Source of the DNA: CAZYMF01 sp964648215 | GTDB taxonomy: Bacteria; Desulfobacterota; Binatia; HRBIN30; JACQVA1 | NCBI GenBank assembly: GCA_964648215.1 | Contig: CAZYMF010000074.1 | Coordinates: 1 to 20,579 of the forward strand | Direction of reading: 5' to 3' | Length of the DNA stretch: 20,579 bases | Shown here: positions 16,065 to 20,579 of the stretch, in pieces | How the letters are laid out: each line of letters begins with the position of its first letter | Numbering within the stretch: position 1 is the stretch's first letter | Translations under genes and position numbers: made by a program | The notes under the pieces: generated by a model | What the model was told of the DNA's origin: nothing | Database searches by the model: none | Seen by the model: only the letters and a program-made list of their open reading frames with translations

Positions 16065-17153
16065 ATGGATTTCGGGTTATCGCCAGACCAGGTCCTGTTG
16101 AAGGACACCATCAAGCGTTTCCTCGCCGAGCAGTGCCCGACCACGCGCGTGCGGGCGATCATGGAGAGCGACAGCGGGCACGACCCCAAGCTGTGGCAAG
16201 GGCTGACCGAGCTGGGCGTGACCGGCCTGATCGTACCGGCGGCCCAGGGAGGCTCGGGGCTCGAGCTGCTGGATTTGGCCTTGGCCGCCGAGGAGCTCGG
16301 CTACGCGGCTTGCCCCGGCCCGTTCCTCGGCTCTTCTCTGGCGACGCTGGCGTTGATCGAAGGCGGCGACGGGGCGCAGCGCGAGCGCTGGTTGCCGCGG
16401 ATTGCCGCCGGCGAAGCGCTGGCTACCGTGGCCATCGGCGAAGAGGAGAGCCGTTGGAATCCCGGCGAGCTCACCGCGCAGGTGAGCGCGGGCAAACTGT
16501 CGGGCAGCAAGCCGCTGGTGCCCTACGCCTCGAGCGCCGAGATCCTCATCGTCGCCGCGCGCGACGACCACGGCCCCGGGCTGTGGCTGGTCGAGCGCGG
16601 CGCGCCCGGCATCGAGGTCAACTCGCTCAAGGTCGTCGACATGACTCGCCGGGTCGACTCGGTCACCTTCCGCGACACGCCCGCCGTGAAGCTCGGCGGC
16701 TCGGCGAGCGCGCTGCAGCGCACCATCGACGCCGGCTGCATTCTGATCGCCGCCGACGCCTACGGCGGCTGCCGCCGCTGCCTCGACATGACCGTCGAGT
16801 ACGCCATGCAGCGCGAGCAGTTCGGCCAGAAGATCGGCGCTTTCCAGGCCGTCAAGCATCAGCTCGCCAACCTGGCCGCCGCGATCGAGCCTTCGCTGTC
16901 GCTCTACTGGTACGCGGCCCACGCCTTCGATCACATCAAGGACGAAAGCGAGCGCCACGCGGCCATCGTCAAGGCGCACATGAGCGACCTCTACGATCTG
17001 GTCACACGTGACGCCACGGAGCTGCACGGCGGCATCGGCTTCACCTGGGAGTTCGACCTGCATCTCTGGTTCCGCCGCGCCGTGTTCGACCGCGGTTTTC
17101 TCGGCGACGCCAACTATCACCGCGCGCGCGCGGCGGACCTCGCCGGCTGGTAG
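16065..17153 (+). CDS. Acyl-CoA dehydrogenase, smaller subunit of an adjacent pair
   Basis: 362 residues. The ATG at 16065 is preceded by TAGGAGAAG, so it is preferred to the longer frame from 16032, which overlaps the upstream gene. Family marks: VPAAQGGSGLELLDLALAAE near 58-77, the signature QREQFGQKIGAFQAVKHQLA at 249-268, and LHGGIGFTWEFDLH at 320-333. The middle beta domain is shortened, and the usual FAD-contacting W/Y-x-E-P-x-x-G-S-D loop seen in the upstream partner is degenerate here (VAIGEEESRWNPGE at about 122-135). Unequal conservation of FAD and catalytic elements between two neighbours suits a heteromeric enzyme with shared active sites. With one transcript and a 13-nt gap, co-expression is very likely. 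Confidence 0.92.
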   Translation: MDFGLSPDQVLLKDTIKRFLAEQCPTTRVRAIMESDSGHDPKLWQGLTELGVTGLIVPAAQGGSGLELLDLALAAEELGYAACPGPFLGSSLATLALIEGGDGAQRERWLPRIAAGEALATVAIGEEESRWNPGELTAQVSAGKLSGSKPLVPYASSAEILIVAARDDHGPGLWLVERGAPGIEVNSLKVVDMTRRVDSVTFRDTPAVKLGGSASALQRTIDAGCILIAADAYGGCRRCLDMTVEYAMQREQFGQKIGAFQAVKHQLANLAAAIEPSLSLYWYAAHAFDHIKDESERHAAIVKAHMSDLYDLVTRDATELHGGIGFTWEFDLHLWFRRAVFDRGFLGDANYHRARAADLAGW

Positions 17154-17231
17154 CCGCGGCGAGTACACGCCACGGGCTTGCCCTGAGTCTCCCGTGCTGT
17201 CAGGCTGGCAAACAAAAGGAGGATCGCAGCG

Positions 17232-17564
17232 ATGAAGCGAACCCTGGCCGGCCTGGTCCTGGTTCTGTCGCTCGCCGCGGCGGCGCTGGCCGGGACCGTG
17301 GAGCAGAGCTTCCGCCTCTCCGGCGTCAGTTGACACCAGGGCGCCCGCGCGGTGCAACTGGCCCTGGTGGGGCTGGCCGGAATCGAGCACGTGCGGGTCT
17401 TGGTGCCCGTGCAGCAGTTGCGGGTCACCTACGACCCGGACAAGATCACGCCGCGGGAGATCACCGACGCCGTGCGCCGCGCGCCCGCGGCGGGCGAATC
17501 GGGCAACTACGACGCGGTCCCCTTGAAGGACGACGGCAGCAAGAAGGCCGGCCAATCGCCGTGA
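17232..17564 (+). CDS. Secreted HMA-domain protein with in-frame TGA: candidate selenoprotein (or nonsense-disrupted gene)
   Basis: 110 residues if the TGA at 17331-17333 (codon 34) is read through, ending at TGA 17562-17564. The ATG at 17232 has AAAGGAGG about 9 nt upstream. Residues 1-20 are a signal peptide (LAGLVLVLSLAAAALA), so the product is periplasmic or exported. After it comes a complete beta-alpha-beta-beta-alpha-beta-like HMA domain: EQSFRLSGVS, the TGA, HQGARAVQLALVGLAGIEHV, LRVTYDPDKITPREITDAV. In MerP/HMA proteins the loop is G-M-x-C-x-x-C, and the TGA occupies the first Cys. The second Cys is Gly (position 37). A perfect 9-bp stem begins right after the TGA. This supports selenocysteine insertion, but no homologue comparison was possible and a simple nonsense mutation of a Cys or Trp codon would look similar. 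It lies 78 nt after the acyl-CoA dehydrogenase genes. Confidence 0.6.
17334..17369 (+). promoter_or_regulatory. SECIS-like hairpin immediately after the in-frame TGA
   Basis: CACCAGGGC (17334-17342) pairs perfectly with GCCCTGGTG (17361-17369), enclosing 18 nt (17343-17360). A further two-base GC/GC pair at 17347-17348 and 17354-17355 would present the small loop GCGGT, starting 16 nt after the TGA and containing GGT. Bacterial SECIS elements sit directly downstream of the UGA, with a G/GU-bearing apical loop. The upper stem is weak, so the match is suggestive only. Confidence 0.4.
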
Positions 17565-17566
17565 GC

Positions 17567-17587
17567 GCCGCGGCCCGACGCCGCGGC
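17567..17587 (+). terminator. Short GC hairpin after the HMA gene
   Basis: GCCGCGG (17567-17573), loop CCCGACG, CCGCGGC (17581-17587): seven perfect pairs starting 2 nt after the stop codon. There is no T tract, so it may be a weak or Rho-assisted terminator, or simply a chance GC hairpin. The remaining sequence to 17745 holds no gene that can be supported. Confidence 0.35.
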
Positions 17588-17745
17588 TGAAAGACGCCCA
17601 GGCCAAGCGCTGGGCCAAGCACCATGGCGCCGCGTCACGCCAATGTCGGGCAAACCAGACCCGAGCTCTCCCGCATACCCATCTCCGGCGCACCCCTTCG
17701 CTGGCCGGTTTCTCGCATCGTGCACACTCCCAAGGAGGACATTTC

Positions 17746-18141
17746 ATGACCAGCCGTGACCACGCCGGCGCTCTGCGCGCCGCCCTTCGGTGGGCCAGCC
17801 TGGCAGCCGCGTTCCTGCTGCTGGCGAGCAACGCCCGCATCGCCGGCGCTGGCGAGGGCCAAGGCACGACCGGGCGCGCCGCCGGCATGATGGTGCACAT
17901 CGATCCGGCCACCGGCGCCTTCCTCGCCGAGCCTCCCCCGCCACAGCCGGGTGCGCCGGCACCGCGATCGGCCTTACCGGCGCCCGCCGCCGACCTGCCG
18001 GTGGTCGCCGGCGATACACCGGCCGGCGGCATCACCATCAACCTGGGCGGACGTTTTCAACAGGTAATGACCGCCGAGAAGCGGCCCGACGGGTCCATCG
18101 CCGTCGATTGCGCTCCCGGGAAGCCGGCGCAGAAACGATAA
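17746..18141 (+). CDS. Small exported protein of unknown function paired with the metalloprotease
   Basis: 131 residues. The ATG at 17746 has CAAGGAGG 7 nt upstream, a strong ribosome-binding site. A signal peptide spans about 1-35 (ASLAAAFLLLASNARIAGA). The mature part has the motif MMVHIDPATGAFLAEP (48-63), a Pro/Ala-rich spacer (64-85), then GGITINLGGRFQQVMTAEKRPDGSIAVDC (94-122) with a single Cys. No enzyme motif is present. Small proteins of this build, with a D-P-x-T-G motif and a C-terminal L-x-G-R-F-Q ... DG ... C segment, are remembered next to exported metalloproteases in other proteobacteria, but this was not searched. It lies 8 nt upstream of the leishmanolysin-like gene, so a role as inhibitor, chaperone or partner of that protease is a reasonable guess. 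Confidence 0.75.
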   Translation: MTSRDHAGALRAALRWASLAAAFLLLASNARIAGAGEGQGTTGRAAGMMVHIDPATGAFLAEPPPPQPGAPAPRSALPAPAADLPVVAGDTPAGGITINLGGRFQQVMTAEKRPDGSIAVDCAPGKPAQKR

Positions 18142-18149
18142 AGGCCGTC

Positions 18150-20336
18150 GTGCTCCCTCTCCCGAGGCAGCGCCTCCCGGCGCTGCTGCTTCTCGCCGCA
18201 CTGGCGCTGCCGCTGCGGCCGGCGCACGCACATGCCGCCACCATCACCGTCATCAACGACGACGGTGCGGGGGAGGGTTTCAACGATCCGACGCCGGTGG
18301 CCCCGGTCGGCGGCAACACCGGCACCACGCGCGGCCAGCAGCGCTCGATCGCCTTCCAATACGCCGCCGAGATCTGGGGCGCCCGGCTCGACAGCCCCGT
18401 CGAGATCCGGGTCGACGCCACGTTCGATCCCCTCACCTGCGACAACACCAGCGCCCAGCTCGGCGGCGCGGGCCCGCTGACCGTCCATGCCGACTTCGCC
18501 GGCGCGCCGCTGGCCCACACCTGGTATCCGCAGGCCCTGGCCAACAAGCTCGCCGGCATCGATCTCTCCCCCAGCGACGACATCACCGCCACGTTCAACA
18601 GCAGTCTCGAGAACAACAACTGCCTCGGCAGCACGCACTGGTACTACGGCCTCGACGGCAACGCCCAGGGCCAGATCGACCTGGTCACCATCGTTCTCCA
18701 CGAGCTCGGTCACGGCCTCGGCTTCCTCACCCTGATCAATGAGAACACCGGGCAGAAGATGGCGGGGATGGACGACGTCTTCATGCGCCTGCTCGAGGAT
18801 CACGCCACCGGCAAGCTGTTCCCCGACATGACCGACGCCGAGCGCCTGGCCGCCAGCGTCGACACCGGCAACCTGCGCTGGGTCGGCGCCAACGTGATCG
18901 CGGCCAGCGGCGGCAAGACGTTCGGCGTCGACGTCAACGGGCACGTCCAGATGTACGCGCCGAGCACGTTGCGGCCGGGCTCGTCGGTCTCTCACTTCGA
19001 CACGGCCGTGTTCCCCAACGAGCTGATGGAGCCGATCTATACCACCCCGCTCCACGACGTCGGCCTCACGCTGCCCTTGTTCGACGACATCGGCTGGGGC
19101 GGCGCCGCGGCCGCCAGCCCCACCAGCACGCCCTCGCCGACCGCTACCCGAACCCCGACACCGACCCCCACGGCGACGAGCACCCCTACCGCCACAGGTA
19201 CGCGAACGCCGACATCGACGGCTTCACCGACCTTCTCGCGCACTCCGACGGCCACCCCGTCCGCCACCCCGACCCGGACCTTCACCAGGACGGCGACGCC
19301 TTCTCCCAGCCTCACCGCCACGCGCACCGTGACGGCCACGCGAACGGCCACCGACACCCGTACGGTCACCCCGACCGCGTCGGCAACGCCTTCGGCAAGC
19401 CCGTCGGCCACCGCGACAGCCACGGCGACCCGCACGGCGACGGCCACGGCAACGCCCTCGCCGAGCAACACGAACACACCCACGGCCACCGCGACACCAA
19501 CCGCCACCAGCACCCGCACACCCACGCCAACACCTACGAGCACACGCACCAGCACACCGACGCGCACCGCGACGGCCACGCCGACGACGTCGCCGACGCG
19601 CACGCCCACGGCAACAGCCACCCCCACGATCACGGCCACCGCCAGTGCGACCAGGACGACGACAGCGACGGCCACGCCCACGCGGACGGCGTCGCCGACC
19701 GCCACGGCCACGACAACCTCCACCGCCACCGGCACGCCCACCGCCACCGCCAGCGCGACGAACACTTTCACGACGACACAGACCGCGACCGCAACACCGA
19801 CGGCCACCGCCACGGCAACACAGACGGCGACCGCAACGGCAACAGCCACGGCGACCTTCACCCTGACGACGACGGCGACCGCGACCAGCTCTCCCAGCTC
19901 GACGCCCAGCTTCACCAGCACTGCCACGAAGACACCGACGGCGAGCGCAACGGCGACCGCGACGGACACCCCCACGGCAACCGCCACCGAGACCCAGACC
20001 GCGACGGTGACGGCAACCGTCACGGCGACGGCAACGCCGAGCACCACGGAAACGCCGACCGCTACCCCCTCGATCAGCCCGTTGCCGTCCGCGACGCCAA
20101 CCACCACGCCGACGGCGACAGCGACGGTCAGCCCGACGGCGGCCACGGACCGTTGCCTCGGCGACTGCAACGGCGACGGCGTCGTCACCGCCAACGAGGT
20201 GGTGCTGGGCATCGACGTGACCCTGGGTCTCGTGCCTGCCGACGCCTGCCCCGCCTACGACGCCGGCGGCAATGGCTCCGTGACCGTGGACAAGCTCGAG
20301 CGCGCGGTGCACAGCGCCCTCGATGGGTGTCCCTGA
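18150..20336 (+). CDS. Exported leishmanolysin-like metalloprotease with Thr-Pro linker and dockerin-like tail
   Basis: 728 residues from a GTG at 18150, with AAAGG 5 nt upstream and 8 nt after the preceding stop. The frame is open further upstream, but a signal peptide starts here (PALLLLAALALPLRPAHAHA). The catalytic domain spans about 30-316. Zinc motif HELGHGLGF is at 184-192. Thr194 stands where matrixins have their third His, and a distant H282 in SSVSHFDT is followed by the Met-turn candidate NELMEP (290-295) and LTLPLFDDIGW. This order (HExxHxxG, long insert, SHW/F, ELM-P) is that of leishmanolysin, peptidase family M8, a metzincin. Residues about 323-666 are a Thr/Pro/Ala/Ser linker. 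Residues 667-728 are a dockerin-like module with loop CNGDGVVTANEV, a degenerate second loop YDAGGNGSVTVDKL, and Cys at 669, 673, 700 and 727. Likely acts outside the cytoplasm on protein substrates. Confidence 0.88.
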   Translation: MLPLPRQRLPALLLLAALALPLRPAHAHAATITVINDDGAGEGFNDPTPVAPVGGNTGTTRGQQRSIAFQYAAEIWGARLDSPVEIRVDATFDPLTCDNTSAQLGGAGPLTVHADFAGAPLAHTWYPQALANKLAGIDLSPSDDITATFNSSLENNNCLGSTHWYYGLDGNAQGQIDLVTIVLHELGHGLGFLTLINENTGQKMAGMDDVFMRLLEDHATGKLFPDMTDAERLAASVDTGNLRWVGANVIAASGGKTFGVDVNGHVQMYAPSTLRPGSSVSHFDTAVFPNELMEPIYTTPLHDVGLTLPLFDDIGWGGAAAASPTSTPSPTATRTPTPTPTATSTPTATGTRTPTSTASPTFSRTPTATPSATPTRTFTRTATPSPSLTATRTVTATRTATDTRTVTPTASATPSASPSATATATATRTATATATPSPSNTNTPTATATPTATSTRTPTPTPTSTRTSTPTRTATATPTTSPTRTPTATATPTITATASATRTTTATATPTRTASPTATATTTSTATGTPTATASATNTFTTTQTATATPTATATATQTATATATATATFTLTTTATATSSPSSTPSFTSTATKTPTASATATATDTPTATATETQTATVTATVTATATPSTTETPTATPSISPLPSATPTTTPTATATVSPTAATDRCLGDCNGDGVVTANEVVLGIDVTLGLVPADACPAYDAGGNGSVTVDKLERAVHSALDGCP
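19116..20147 (+). repeat. 1-kb low-complexity tract coding the Thr-Pro linker of the metalloprotease
   Basis: Almost entirely ACx, GCx, CCx and TCx codons in short shifting units (ACGGCCACCGCC-like), with very few T on the top strand. The codons are varied enough that no exact long tandem unit stands out. Open frames on the opposite strand here (Val/Ala/Gly rich) are by-products of this composition. Confidence 0.85.
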
Positions 20337-20365
20337 CGGCACCCGACATCGGCGCCAGGGGGGGC

Positions 20366-20380
20366 GCTTGCGGGGCAAGC
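20366..20380 (+). terminator. Small hairpin after the metalloprotease gene
   Basis: GCTTGC-GGG-GCAAGC is a perfect 6-bp stem, 29 nt after the stop codon and before the sulfotransferase start. There is no T tract, so its terminator function is uncertain. Confidence 0.3.
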
Positions 20381-20403
20381 TGCTGCTGTAGTACCCGAGC
20401 CGG

Positions 20404-20579
20404 ATGCAGTCGACCGCTTCCTCGCAGACCATCGAGTCGATGGAGAGCAAGATCCTCTTCGTCATCGGCCCGCCCCGGTCGGGCTCGACGTTGTTGATGC
20501 GCATGCTGAGCGCGCACTCGGCGATCTACAGCCGTCCGGAGCCGCACCTGCTCACGCCGCTGGCCCATCTCGGCTACTA
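20404..20579 (+). CDS. Sulfotransferase family protein, 5' part only
   Basis: 58 complete codons are visible from ATG 20404 to the right edge, with the frame still open. A second ATG at 20440 is an alternative start; neither has a clear ribosome-binding site. Residues 17-35 read ILFVIGPPRSGSTLLMRML. The GPPRSGST segment at 22-29 is the 5'-phosphosulfate-binding loop of PAPS-dependent sulfotransferases, preceded by the expected beta strand and followed by a helix. Known members move a sulfuryl group from PAPS to hydroxyl or amino groups of lipids, glycans or small molecules in the cytoplasm. The substrate and the second PAPS motif lie outside the window. Confidence 0.75.
   Translation, partial: MQSTASSQTIESMESKILFVIGPPRSGSTLLMRMLSAHSAIYSRPEPHLLTPLAHLGY

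Noticed and set aside
19037..20212. Long Val/Ala/Gly-rich reading frame on the minus strand
   Set aside because: It is the antisense of the Thr-Pro codon tract of the metalloprotease and lacks a start signal, domain or normal protein composition. The same holds for the + strand frame at 9436-9804.

Overview
The window looks like chromosomal DNA from a GC-rich Gram-negative bacterium. Codons end mostly in G or C, the secreted proteins have Sec-type signal peptides, and the gene content combines acyl-CoA dehydrogenases, a luciferase-like monooxygenase, alpha/beta hydrolases and large exported proteins with Thr-Pro linkers and dockerin-like tails. From memory this mix resembles uncultured lineages formerly placed in Deltaproteobacteria (for example Candidatus Binatota); that placement is an inference. 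No rRNA, tRNA, CRISPR array, transposase or integrase was seen.

Layout, left to right. (1) 1-1608: the 3' end of a parallel beta-helix protein (+) faces a secreted monohaem cytochrome c with a Thr-Pro linker and dockerin-like tail (-). A 17-bp hairpin lies between the converging genes. (2) 1609-2118: a gene-poor stretch with a promoter for the cytochrome gene. (3) 2119-2751: a class II aldolase (-), divergent from (4) 2878-8923, a tight + strand operon: dynamin-like GTPase, alpha/beta hydrolase, second alpha/beta hydrolase, LLM flavin monooxygenase, small membrane or secreted protein, FAD-dependent oxidoreductase. (5) 8976-12863: a 1295-residue exported DUF11/DUF7933-type repeat protein (-) with a Thr-Pro linker and a hydrophobic, Arg-ended C-terminal tail; its DNA is visibly more AT-rich than its neighbours. 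Upstream are a 593-bp gene-free leader and a rhomboid protease (-, 13457-14635). (6) 14825-17153: two adjacent acyl-CoA dehydrogenases (+), probably subunits of one heteromeric enzyme. (7) 17232-17564: a secreted heavy-metal-associated (HMA) domain protein with an in-frame TGA exactly where the first Cys of the metal-binding loop is expected. (8) 17746-20336: a small exported protein followed after 8 nt by an exported leishmanolysin-like metalloprotease with a Thr-Pro linker of about 340 residues and a dockerin-like tail. (9) 20404-end: the start of a sulfotransferase.

The most notable candidate is the HMA gene. The TGA at 17331-17333 may encode selenocysteine: the reading frame continues for 76 more codons of good HMA sequence, and a perfect 9-bp stem starts immediately after the TGA. 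A plain nonsense mutation remains possible, and no selenocysteine machinery is in the window. A second clear pattern is that the dockerin-like tails of the cytochrome and the metalloprotease share four cysteines at identical spacing (4, 27, 27), suggesting a disulfide-locked calcium-binding tail common to unrelated exported proteins here.

The operon of hydrolases, LLM monooxygenase and FAD oxidoreductase, together with the acyl-CoA dehydrogenase pair, fits catabolism of a complex organic or lipid-like substrate. The substrate cannot be read from the sequence.
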